A stretch of 15,988 nt of DNA from Flavobacteriales bacterium (GTDB taxonomy: Bacteria > Bacteroidota > Bacteroidia > Flavobacteriales_D > SKUL01), in NCBI GenBank assembly GCA_007129985.1, contig SKUL01000057.1, forward strand, positions 1 through 15,988, in the 5' to 3' direction. Within the stretch, counting starts at the first letter, position 1. Each line of letters opens with the position of its first letter. The notes beneath the pieces were generated by a model. That model worked only from the letters and a program-made list of their open reading frames with translations, was not told the origin of the DNA and searched no databases. Below are positions 1 through 6,397 of this stretch, piece after piece. A program made the position numbers and the translations under genes.

Positions 1-241
1 CTGTTACTTGCACTCTTGCGACTTGAAATTGATAACCATTGGCATATCGGAAAGATACACTCAGGTTATACTTGTGGTCGGTGTTTTCAATGGGCACCTG
101 AAATTCACGTACATCTTTCTTTAACCACTCAATATTTGGTGAGAGTTTTTTGTGTTGAACATAAACCCTGCCCTCGGGGTGACAACCCGAAAGGAAGGCT
201 AATAATCCAGCCATAACACAGATCAATTTCCAAGTCTTCAT
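1..241 (-). CDS. GldH-like lipoprotein, C-terminus cut off by window edge
   Basis: The first 80 codons of a minus-strand gene are visible and the rest lies beyond base 1. The N-terminus is a lipoprotein signal peptide: Lys at residues 2 and 5, a hydrophobic stretch, then the lipobox LSGC with Cys20 as the predicted lipidation site. The mature part resembles my memory of the gliding lipoprotein GldH in its pattern: a V-Y pair and a 'LSPNIEW' segment after the Cys, then a beta-rich segment around residues 53-75 (FQVPIENTDHKYNLSVSF) that looks like the GldH 'Y-N-L-.-.-.-.-R' core. GldH is an outer-membrane-associated lipoprotein needed for gliding and type IX secretion in Bacteroidota. The ATG overlaps the stop of the preceding 65-codon frame by four bases (ATGA), suggesting translational coupling. 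The lipoprotein call is firm; the GldH assignment is from pattern only and rests on a fragment. Confidence 0.5.
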   Translation of the reverse strand, partial: MKTWKLICVMAGLLAFLSGCHPEGRVYVQHKKLSPNIEWLKKDVREFQVPIENTDHKYNLSVSFRYANGYQFQVARVQVT

Positions 242-435
242 TTTGTTTGAGTCTTTTTAATCATCTTACAATTCGCAACATGCTCCAAACCGACACCGAT
301 GTTCACCACGCAGGCAAAGCTCTGGTTGTTGGTGCTATACGAAGGAAGGCTGTTTGACATATTATGCAAGATAGAGGTTTTCGCGGAACCAATCGCACAA
401 GCACTGCTGCCCCGATCCTTGTATGAGCCCGACAC
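238..435 (-). CDS. Small hypothetical protein, GTG start (65 aa)
   Basis: This is an unrecognised short frame that I think is more likely real than not. It begins with GTG two bases after the patatin stop codon and ends with a TGA that overlaps the ATG of the lipoprotein gene by four bases, so it fills the gap between two genes exactly. Third codon positions are poor in A and rich in C, G and T, like the neighbouring genes. The product is polar, rich in Ser, Asn and Ala, has three Cys (about residues 13, 42 and 54) and a basic C-terminus (KMIKKTQTK). There is no signal peptide or membrane segment. An internal ATG at about residue 26 is an alternative start. No family was recognised and no function is proposed. 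Confidence 0.35.
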   Translation of the reverse strand: MSGSYKDRGSSACAIGSAKTSILHNMSNSLPSYSTNNQSFACVVNIGVGLEHVANCKMIKKTQTK

Positions 436-437
436 CT

Positions 438-1547
438 TTACTGTGTACTATCGGTATTAAACGCCGTAATCATCTCATCCACAAAAGTATTCAGTGTATG
501 TTCGGTGTTAGAAGTCATATTGGCGTGCTGAACGGTAAGCGCGCCGCTTCGCTGCAAGATAGCCACATTGTCAGGCGAGGCATCGGACATATCCGTGCTG
601 TAGGGCGGCTCATCCGAATTATCAGGTTTGGGGAAGTCCACCCTTTTGTAGTTTTTCACCTCCTCTCCTTCCAGCGAGTCGAAAAGTTTTTGAACCTGGT
701 AATTTACGGTATGAAGGGCGCCATCCATCATGATGTCGGGAGTTTTGCTTGCCCATGAAAGTAACTTCCAGCGGGCGGCATTCGCTGTATTACCCAAATC
801 TACATAACCACCACCCGTGCCGAGCGACAACATCAGCATGTTGCGCGCAGTAGGGAAAATTTTGTTGTCCTTTTTATCATCCTTCCAATCAGGAAAGACC
901 GTAGCGCGCGCCTCGGCATATGCGCACATGGCGGGATTGTTGGCAAACACACCACCGTCCAGATTAACCATAGGCTTCCCTTTTGCAACGTGGAAACCGA
1001 GCATCGCGGGGTTAAAATACGTCGGTGCCGCCGAAGTGGAACGAAGCACTTCGCGAAGTAGAAAATCACCTTTTTCAGCATTTTGCTCCCTGCTGTTAAA
1101 AAACACGGCTTTGGCATTGTGCATATTGTAAGACGTGATGATACAAGGCTTCAAAAGCTGGCTCAACATGCAATCGCCAACCTTTTCCTTCAACAGGCTT
1201 TCCAGTCGTTTCTCGCTGTAGCGTGCAGCTCCAAAGGCCAATTGAGCGAACATAGTTCTGCGTTTCACCGATTGATTAAAAATCTGTTCTCCGTATTGCA
1301 CATAGAAGTCCAGAGCATCTTCGGCGGTGTATTTGGGCCTTCCGTTGGCATCCGGAATCAACAACATGGCTCCAAGAATGGCACCGGTACTGGTACCCGC
1401 TACCAAATCAACGTAGTCGGCAATGCGCTTGTGGACGCCCTCTTTTTCACGAATACGTTTTTCGATGTGCACAAGCACCGTGGCCGGAATGATTCCGCGG
1501 ATTCCGCCGCCGTCAATGGAAAGAATATTGATTTTATTGCGTGGCAT
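438..1547 (-). CDS. Patatin-like phospholipase (CapV-like)
   Basis: The product is a 369-residue patatin-family lipid acyl hydrolase that should cleave membrane phospholipids. All catalytic elements are visible: the glycine-rich oxyanion hole DGGGIRG at residues 12-18, the nucleophile elbow GTSTG with Ser53 at 51-55, and the dyad Asp197 in DGG at 197-199. The short leader before DGGGIRG and the overall length match the bacterial CapV/patatin group rather than the RssA-type or outer-membrane PlpD-type proteins. No signal peptide or membrane segment is seen, so it should be cytosolic and act on the inner leaflet. CapV proteins can be cyclic-nucleotide-activated effectors of CBASS defence, but no nucleotidyltransferase gene is in this window, so a housekeeping lipase remains equally possible. 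A good Bacteroidota promoter lies just upstream, and two small genes follow with almost no spacing. Confidence 0.93.
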   Translation of the reverse strand: MPRNKINILSIDGGGIRGIIPATVLVHIEKRIREKEGVHKRIADYVDLVAGTSTGAILGAMLLIPDANGRPKYTAEDALDFYVQYGEQIFNQSVKRRTMFAQLAFGAARYSEKRLESLLKEKVGDCMLSQLLKPCIITSYNMHNAKAVFFNSREQNAEKGDFLLREVLRSTSAAPTYFNPAMLGFHVAKGKPMVNLDGGVFANNPAMCAYAEARATVFPDWKDDKKDNKIFPTARNMLMLSLGTGGGYVDLGNTANAARWKLLSWASKTPDIMMDGALHTVNYQVQKLFDSLEGEEVKNYKRVDFPKPDNSDEPPYSTDMSDASPDNVAILQRSGALTVQHANMTSNTEHTLNTFVDEMITAFNTDSTQ

Positions 1548-1574
1548 AGTAGATTGGTTTGGGGGTTAACGCCT

Positions 1575-1605
1575 CAAAACTAATCATTACGCATCCATTC
1601 TACAA
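1575..1605 (-). promoter_or_regulatory. Bacteroidota-type promoter for the patatin gene
   Basis: Read on the minus strand, TTG (1605-1603) is followed after 20 bases by TAGTTTTG (1582-1575), an exact TAnnTTTG -7 element at the expected distance from a -33 element. Transcription would start around 1569, giving a leader of about 22 bases before the ATG at 1547. The consensus is established for Bacteroidota; its use here is inferred. Confidence 0.6.
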
Positions 1606-1662
1606 CATTTACGGTGAATAAATGAGTCGTAAGTCTTCCGACTACACGACGCCCTTAATTTG

Positions 1663-2298
1663 CTAATCCTTAAGCCTCTCGAGGGTGAACTTGTACGTCT
1701 CTATCATTGCGTACTCCTGTCCCCACAGGTCTCCCAGATACTGACCAAACAAAACATAGTTTTCCACGGTTTGGGTTTCTTCCAGCATCTCGCAGCTAAA
1801 AAGAAGCTCAATCATTCTTTCGAGCGATTTTTCTACAAACTCCTGTTGCTGATACACCATAATGACATCAATCCGTGTTTGTAAATCGAAATTGATGTTT
1901 TGTGCGTTGATATAGCCCCAGGCATGGCGCGTCAAAAACTCGCGCATCAAACTACTGCTGTCGCCTACCAGATGCTCTATGGAAAAACGTTCCTTTGCCA
2001 ACAATGCGCTGTCGGTTTCCAGCAAATGAAAGGTGCGGTCCACCACCTCTTTGTGATAGGGTGCCCACCGCTCCAGCACGTCCAGATTGCTTTCCATTTC
2101 GTGAATAATCGCTGCCAATGCTTTCCGGGTTTCGCGCTTTTCGATGCTGCTCATGCGACACTCATTGAGTGCAAAAGCCAAAAAAACACTGGTAAAAATC
2201 AGTACCGCCTGCACAGCGTGGTCGCGCATTTTCGGACTGAAGTTCAATGATATTTTGGAGAGGATACCCATTGGTTTGGTCATTGCGAATATAATCAT
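1663..2298 (-). CDS. Single-span membrane protein with helical cytosolic domain
   Basis: The 211-residue protein has one clear transmembrane helix at about residues 29-46 (VQAVLIFTSVFLAFALNE). It is followed directly by a charged, mostly helical stretch (about 48-85) with coiled-coil character, and then a helical domain to the C-terminus. The arrangement 'hydrophobic helix, ALNExR, basic helix' is common in short Bacteroidota membrane proteins of the DUF6090 kind, but I cannot confirm membership. ATG codons at residues 1, 6 and 10 are all possible starts; the first is taken. The gene stands alone, 115 bases upstream of the patatin start and 126 bases downstream of the HNH-like gene. I found no exact TAnnTTTG promoter in front of it. 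Function unknown. Confidence 0.75.
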   Translation of the reverse strand: MIIFAMTKPMGILSKISLNFSPKMRDHAVQAVLIFTSVFLAFALNECRMSSIEKRETRKALAAIIHEMESNLDVLERWAPYHKEVVDRTFHLLETDSALLAKERFSIEHLVGDSSSLMREFLTRHAWGYINAQNINFDLQTRIDVIMVYQQQEFVEKSLERMIELLFSCEMLEETQTVENYVLFGQYLGDLWGQEYAMIETYKFTLERLKD

Positions 2299-2320
2299 TC
2301 AGTGATGACTCCATGATTCA

Positions 2321-2369
2321 AATCATAGTTCGGACGCTTTGCTGTGCAGACACCTTCCTAACTATGATT
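2321..2369. repeat. 10-base inverted repeat, spacer 29 bases
   Basis: AATCATAGTT at 2321-2330 is exactly complementary to AACTATGATT at 2360-2369. It lies in the 126-base gap between the HNH-like gene and the membrane-protein gene. There is no T-run after either arm, so it does not look like a simple intrinsic terminator. It could be an RNA stem, an operator pair, or chance. Confidence 0.45.
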
Positions 2370-2401
2370 AAGCTGATTCCTTGGTGGAGTTGAATTACCT
2401 A

Positions 2402-2463
2402 AACTACGTAGAGCATGGACATTATTACTTCAGCAGGGGCTTTAATAGCATATCTACGTAGTT
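2402..2463. repeat. 10-base inverted repeat with palindromic CTACGTAG cores
   Basis: AACTACGTAG at 2402-2411 pairs with CTACGTAGTT at 2454-2463. Each arm contains the self-complementary octamer CTACGTAG. One arm lies in the last codons of the HNH-like gene and the other 14 bases beyond its stop. As RNA it would form a 10-pair stem closing a 42-base loop. Without a T-tract it is an uncertain terminator; paired binding sites or the edge of an inserted segment are alternatives. Confidence 0.4.
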
Positions 2464-3198
2464 GTTAGTTTGGTTGGGAGGTATTTCCAACATGTTTAGA
2501 TGATTTGACATTAATATTGATTGGCTGACCACATTTGTCGGAAGCTTGTGCCGCGTTCCGCTAACATAGAATAAATAAATGTTACCAAGAATGGTGTACC
2601 GGTATACACGATGTCCTGCTTCAGTCTTGATACAAATAGGCTTTTCAATAAACTGTGTTGGGACATTGCTTTTCTCCGAAAGCTTCAGAATATTCACTGG
2701 ATACTGTCCTTCTTTTCCCGGGTTTCCATTAACAATCATATTGCGAATGACTTCTTCATGAGGGCCCAGCTTCACAGATTCAAACATTTCGTTTGATGAA
2801 ACACTTGACTTCCATATCAAGCTAAGTAAAAACAACTTAAATTGAGCATAATCAATGTTCGAATATCTGAAAAACGAGGTACCTTTTTCGGTGACATGGT
2901 GTTGAACAGATACTTTCACTCTCTTACGCTGCGGGCCATTCGAAAGAACTCTTGAAGCGTAATTCTCAAAGCTTCCAATTATTTCATTGTCACACCTACT
3001 ACACAGAATATGTTTCTCAAACAATCCAGTCTGCACAGGTTTGAATTTTGGGTCTGGGGAGAACTTGTCCTTGTACCCTTTTAAAAAAGCTTGATCGCCT
3101 GTAGACATAAGCCTTTTGAACATGAACTCAGGTATTATGTGCGACTGTTTGATTAATGGCCTGTTTTCCAGGCAGATTCTGCAAACACCTTCTTTCAT
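2425..3198 (-). CDS. HNH-like zinc-binding (treble-clef) protein downstream of hicAB
   Basis: The N-terminus of this 257-residue protein is an HNH/treble-clef zinc fold. CRIC gives Cys6 and Cys9, the HNH-style SHIIPE strand gives His20, and CSRCDN gives Cys66 and Cys69 followed by Asp70-Asn71. The order C-x2-C, HIIP, C-x2-C fits HNH nucleases. The usual final His after the second Cys pair is replaced by Asp/Asn, however, so nuclease activity is uncertain. The remainder (about 75-257) is a mixed alpha/beta region I do not recognise. The start at 3198 is only 17 bases after the hicB stop, same strand, so all three genes are probably co-transcribed. Base composition is more AT-rich than in the paa genes, consistent with acquisition by transfer. 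A defence role is plausible but unproven. Confidence 0.75.
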   Translation of the reverse strand: MKEGVCRICLENRPLIKQSHIIPEFMFKRLMSTGDQAFLKGYKDKFSPDPKFKPVQTGLFEKHILCSRCDNEIIGSFENYASRVLSNGPQRKRVKVSVQHHVTEKGTSFFRYSNIDYAQFKLFLLSLIWKSSVSSNEMFESVKLGPHEEVIRNMIVNGNPGKEGQYPVNILKLSEKSNVPTQFIEKPICIKTEAGHRVYRYTILGNIYLFYVSGTRHKLPTNVVSQSILMSNHLNMLEIPPNQTNNYVDMLLKPLLK

Positions 3199-3215
3199 GT
3201 TAGTCAGGGGTCATT

Positions 3216-3581
3216 TTATTTCACCACCGCTCCGTCACCACCTTCTTTCCTTCCAACCAGACGAGATATGGCCTCTTTCACCAATTCGTTTAATGACATG
3301 CCTCGATTGACGGCATAGATAGAAGCCTGTCGGTGCAAATCAGGCGTTATCCTCACATTGAAACTACCTTTAAACGTCTTATCAGGACTTTTGCCCAACT
3401 CACGACAAGTAGCGAGGTAGTCATCCACCGCTTCCTGAAAAGCGCTCTTCAGTTCATCGACAGAGCATCCCTCAAAACTAACAAGATCATTAATGCCGTG
3501 CACCTTTCCGTAAAACACTTCATCCTCTGCGCTGTAGTGCACTGTACCTTGGTAACCTTTGTATGTAATTAACTCACTCAT
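3216..3581 (-). CDS. hicB: HicB-family antitoxin
   Basis: The 121-residue protein has the two HicB parts. Residues 1-70 form the partial RNase H-like fold, with a YKGYQGTVHYS strand, an 'FYGKVHGINDLVSFEG' segment, and the AFQEAVDDYL helix typical of the family. Residues 73-112 form a ribbon-helix-helix DNA-binding domain (FNVRITPDLHRQASIYA then MSLNELVKEAISRLV). The antitoxin should bind and block HicA and repress the operon through the C-terminal domain. It starts two bases after the hicA stop. The toxin-first order is the usual one for hicAB. The RHH ending, rather than a Cro-type HTH, places it in the RHH-bearing HicB subgroup. Confidence 0.92.
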   Translation of the reverse strand: MSELITYKGYQGTVHYSAEDEVFYGKVHGINDLVSFEGCSVDELKSAFQEAVDDYLATCRELGKSPDKTFKGSFNVRITPDLHRQASIYAVNRGMSLNELVKEAISRLVGRKEGGDGAVVK

Positions 3582-3583
3582 GA

Positions 3584-3826
3584 TTAAATATCTAATTGTT
3601 CGATGATTTGTTTGATAACGTATGTTTTTACTATGTTCTGTGGATGAGGCTTGTGTAGGTTGATAACCTGTTGTTCATCATTCACAAACCTTCTTCGGGA
3701 ACCTCCCGATTTGCCTTTCTTCATTTCCGTGTATCCAAAATGAACCAAAATTTTCATCAGCTCATCCCATGTGAGGTCTTTTGGCTTAGACTTCAGCTTC
3801 TCGATGAGCTTCTCAATTTTACTCAC
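3584..3826 (-). CDS. hicA: HicA-family mRNA interferase toxin
   Basis: This is a small basic toxin of the HicA fold (dsRBD-like), expected to cleave mRNA during translation. I chose the GTG at 3826, which gives an 80-residue protein starting MSKIEKLIEKLKSKP, the typical family N-terminus. The longer frame from TTG at 3853 would begin inside the putative operator and add nine atypical residues. Visible family features are WDELMKIL at 20-27, KSGGSRRRF at 39-47 and INLHKPHP at 55-62. In many HicA proteins the catalytic His sits in a G-S-H motif. Here that place reads GGSRRRF, as I recall for a 'KSKPKDLTWDEL' subgroup, so His58 or His61 may serve instead. The gene is directly followed by hicB. 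Confidence 0.9.
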   Translation of the reverse strand: MSKIEKLIEKLKSKPKDLTWDELMKILVHFGYTEMKKGKSGGSRRRFVNDEQQVINLHKPHPQNIVKTYVIKQIIEQLDI

Positions 3827-3848
3827 AGAATACGGTTGTTTTTGTATG

Positions 3849-3902
3849 TGCAACTAAATATCAGTTGCAAATATATGAATTTTCACGATTCGTACGCCCA
3901 AA
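3849..3902 (-). promoter_or_regulatory. hicA promoter with overlapping inverted-repeat operator
   Basis: A perfect 7-base inverted repeat, TGCAACT (3849-3855) and AGTTGCA (3863-3869) around a 7-base centre, lies 22 bases upstream of the chosen hicA start. On the minus strand a TATATTTG element (3875-3868), matching the Bacteroidota -7 consensus TAnnTTTG, runs into the upstream arm of the repeat. A TTTG at 3902-3899 is a candidate -33 element, though the 23-base spacing is somewhat long. A repressor bound to the repeat would block the promoter, as expected for autoregulation by the RHH domain of HicB. The repeat is seen; the binding is inferred. Confidence 0.6.
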
Positions 3903-4005
3903 CTTGACCGAAGCCCATTATTTTCCAGACCAGAATTATCAGAGGAATCCCTTCCCACCCCATATCCCCTCCGATTTTTACCTTTACCGCCACAAAACCG
4001 AATGT

Positions 4006-4782
4006 ATGAGCGAAATTTTGTTTGACATAAGCAACGGTGTAGGTCGCATTACCCTGAACCGCCCCGATGTACTCAATAGTTTTAACCGGGATATGGCACT
4101 GGCCATGCAGGACGCACTCGACGAATGCGCCTCCAATAGCGAAGTTCGATGCATCCTGATTACAGGAGCCGGACGGGCATTCTGCGCCGGTCAGGATCTG
4201 CAGGAAGCCATCAGCACCGACGGGCCGGGCATGCAGAACATCGTAAAGGAGCACTACAACCCCATCATCCTGAAAATACGCGGAATTGAAAAGCCTGTGG
4301 TGGCCGCAGTTAACGGTGTGGCCGCAGGCGCGGGAGCCAACATTGCCCTTGCTGCCGATATGTGCATCGCCACCGAATCGGCCTCTTTTATTCAGGCTTT
4401 TAGCAAAATAGGATTGATTCCCGACAGCGGAGGTACCTTTACCCTGCCCCGCCTCGTGGGCTTTCAGCGGGCAACAGCCCTGATGATGCTGGGCGACAAA
4501 GTAAGCGCAAGTGACGCCGCCAACATGGGCATGATTTACCGCGCTGTTCCCGACGAAGAATTCAGCGCCGAAACCGATAAGCTCTGCAACAAACTGGCAA
4601 TCATGCCAACCCGCGGACTAGGCCTCACCAAACGCGCGCTCAACCTCTCCATGAACAACGACCTCGGTCAGCAACTCGACGTGGAAGAAAGCTTGCAAAC
4701 ACAAGCAGGAAAGTCATACGACTACCGCGAAGGTGTAAACGCATTTCTGGAGAAAAGAAAACCCGAATTTCAAGGAAAATGA
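4006..4782 (+). CDS. paaG: PaaG, 1,2-epoxyphenylacetyl-CoA isomerase
   Basis: This 258-residue crotonase-superfamily enzyme should convert 1,2-epoxyphenylacetyl-CoA to the seven-membered oxepin-CoA in phenylacetate catabolism. The oxyanion-hole strands are visible: GRAFCAGQDL at about 56-65, and the VNGVAAGAGANIALAADM segment at 102-119. The GLIPDSGGTF segment (136-145) carries Asp140, equivalent to the catalytic Asp of E. coli PaaG, and is followed by LPRLVG. The frame is open upstream to 3865, but those 47 codons are unlike the family and run through the hicA promoter, so the ATG at 4006 is taken. The stop overlaps the paaH start (ATGA). It is the first gene of the operon. A near-consensus TACCTTTA at 3979-3986 is the only, weak, promoter candidate. 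Confidence 0.93.
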   Translation: MSEILFDISNGVGRITLNRPDVLNSFNRDMALAMQDALDECASNSEVRCILITGAGRAFCAGQDLQEAISTDGPGMQNIVKEHYNPIILKIRGIEKPVVAAVNGVAAGAGANIALAADMCIATESASFIQAFSKIGLIPDSGGTFTLPRLVGFQRATALMMLGDKVSASDAANMGMIYRAVPDEEFSAETDKLCNKLAIMPTRGLGLTKRALNLSMNNDLGQQLDVEESLQTQAGKSYDYREGVNAFLEKRKPEFQGK

Positions 4783-5951
4783 GCCAGACATCAATGACAA
4801 TAGGCGTTGTTGGCGCCGGAACCATGGGTCGCGGCATCGCTCAGGTTGCTGCCACCGCAGGTCACCGCGTTCTGTTGTACGACAACCAATCTGCCGGACT
4901 ACAAGCCGCCATGCAAAGCCTGAACGGCCTGTTCGACAAACTAGTGGCCAAAGAGAAAATGGGCCGTAACGACGCTGACGAGATTTTGCAGCGTATTGAG
5001 CCGGTTGACCGTCTGGACGACATGGAAAGCTGCAACCTCATTATCGAGGCCATCGTGGAGAACCTCGGCGTGAAACAGCAACTCTTTTCGCAACTCGAAA
5101 CCTTTGTGAACGAGGACTGTATCCTCGCGTCTAACACTTCGTCGCTATCCATAGCCTCACTGGCCGGTCCATGCGACCACCCCGGGCGCTTTATCGGTAT
5201 TCACTTTTTCAACCCCGCCGCACTCATGCCGCTGGTAGAGGTGATTCCCGCGCTGCAAACATCGCCCGAGGTATTGGAAGCAGTGCAAAAACTTATCACC
5301 GATTGGGGTAAGGTGGTGGTGGTAACCAAAGACACCCCGGGCTTTATCGTAAATCGCGTGGCGCGTCCGTTTTACGGAGAAGCGATTCGTATTTACGAAG
5401 AGGGCATTGCAGATATGGCCACCATTGACTGGGCCATGAAAACCATTGGAGGCTTCCGCATGGGGCCTTTTGAGCTGATGGATTACATTGGCAACGACAT
5501 TAACTACACGGTTACCGAAACCGTTTACGAGGCCTTCTTTTACGACCCGCGCTACCGTCCGTCGTTTACGCAAAAGCGCGTGGTAGAGGCCCGCCGCCTC
5601 GGGCGCAAAAGCGGAATGGGTTACTACGATTACCGCGAAGGTGCAGCAGCCCCCACTCCTACTCTGGACGAAGGCTTGGGCCACCAGATCGTAAATCGCA
5701 TTGTAGCCATGCTTATCAACGAAGCCGCGGATGCCCTTTTTTGGAACATCGCGAGCGCTCGTGATATTGACCTCGCCATGACCAAAGGTGTAAACTACCC
5801 CAAGGGTCTTCTGGCTTGGGCTGATGAACTGGGCGTGCAGAACGTGTTCAACCGATTGGAGTCACTGTATCAGGAGTACGCCGAAGACCGCTACCGCCCG
5901 TCGCCCTTACTGCGCCGCATGGCCCGCGAAAACCAGCGATTTTATTCGTGA
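4779..5951 (+). CDS. paaH: PaaH, 3-hydroxyacyl-CoA dehydrogenase
   Basis: This NAD-dependent dehydrogenase should oxidise 3-hydroxyadipyl-CoA to 3-oxoadipyl-CoA in the phenylacetate pathway. The N-terminal Rossmann fold shows GAGTMGRGIA at 12-21 with the G-x-G-x-x-G fingerprint. The catalytic pair is His142 in IHFFNPAALMPLVEV and Glu154 in the same segment, with ASNTSSLSI at about 117-125. The first C-terminal domain (about 190-290) is followed by a partial second copy (about 305-390). At 390 residues it is shorter than the roughly 475-residue E. coli PaaH but complete for the catalytic core. It overlaps paaG and paaI by four bases at either end. Other 3-hydroxyacyl-CoA substrates are possible; the operon argues for PaaH. 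Confidence 0.92.
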   Translation: MSQTSMTIGVVGAGTMGRGIAQVAATAGHRVLLYDNQSAGLQAAMQSLNGLFDKLVAKEKMGRNDADEILQRIEPVDRLDDMESCNLIIEAIVENLGVKQQLFSQLETFVNEDCILASNTSSLSIASLAGPCDHPGRFIGIHFFNPAALMPLVEVIPALQTSPEVLEAVQKLITDWGKVVVVTKDTPGFIVNRVARPFYGEAIRIYEEGIADMATIDWAMKTIGGFRMGPFELMDYIGNDINYTVTETVYEAFFYDPRYRPSFTQKRVVEARRLGRKSGMGYYDYREGAAAPTPTLDEGLGHQIVNRIVAMLINEAADALFWNIASARDIDLAMTKGVNYPKGLLAWADELGVQNVFNRLESLYQEYAEDRYRPSPLLRRMARENQRFYS

Positions 5952-6397
5952 GTGATTCGCAACATAGCGCCAAAGAAATTGTGGATCGGATGTACAACCA
6001 CGACCCTTTTAGTCAGTGGCTGGGCATTGAGCGACTGGAAGACGGGCCGGGAAAATCCATGCTCCGCATGACGGTACGCGAGGAAATGCTCAATGGTTTT
6101 TCCATCGCGCACGGTGGAATTACCTATGCTCTAGCCGACAGCGCTCTGGCTTTTGCCGCCAACGCACACGGTATTCAATCGGTCTCCATCGAAACATCCA
6201 TAGCACACACCAAGGCCGTACAATGTGGCGACGTACTGACCACGCAAGTGGAAGAAATCAGTCTTTCGCGCCGGCTGGGTATATATCAAATCAAGGTATT
6301 GAACCAGCACAATGATATGGTTGCGCTGTTTAAAGGAACGGTGTATCGCACCTCCAAACCCTGGGAAATAGAAAACGAAGAAACTTCTGCATCATGA
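5948..6397 (+). CDS. paaI: PaaI, hydroxyphenylacetyl-CoA thioesterase
   Basis: The 149-residue protein is a hotdog-fold thioesterase. The signature HGGITYALADSALAFAAN at 55-72 gives His55-Gly56-Gly57 on the helix N-cap and Asp64, matching the catalytic Asp of PaaI. The following strand SVSIETSIAHTKAV completes the active-site edge. In the phenylacetate pathway PaaI is thought to release CoA from dead-end ring-hydroxylated intermediates and so prevent CoA trapping. The start is GTG, overlapping the paaH stop as GTGA; no upstream start is available without running into paaH. The stop overlaps the thiolase ATG. The last dozen residues are acidic and not conserved in the family as far as I can tell. 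Confidence 0.92.
   Translation: MSDSQHSAKEIVDRMYNHDPFSQWLGIERLEDGPGKSMLRMTVREEMLNGFSIAHGGITYALADSALAFAANAHGIQSVSIETSIAHTKAVQCGDVLTTQVEEISLSRRLGIYQIKVLNQHNDMVALFKGTVYRTSKPWEIENEETSAS

Noticed and set aside
438..1547. CBASS defence operon around the CapV-like patatin
   Set aside because: No CD-NTase, Cap2 or Cap3 gene is visible on either side in this window, so only the patatin itself can be supported.
1083..1583. Plus-strand open frame opposite the patatin N-terminus
   Set aside because: It lies opposite the conserved patatin catalytic region and shows no family signal.
1621..1650. Possible hairpin AGTCG/CGACT between the membrane-protein and patatin genes
   Set aside because: The stem has only five pairs and no T-run follows it on either strand; too weak for a terminator.
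3865..4005. 47-codon N-terminal extension of PaaG
   Set aside because: It is unlike any crotonase N-terminus and would cover the hicA promoter and operator; the ATG at 4006 gives the normal family length.
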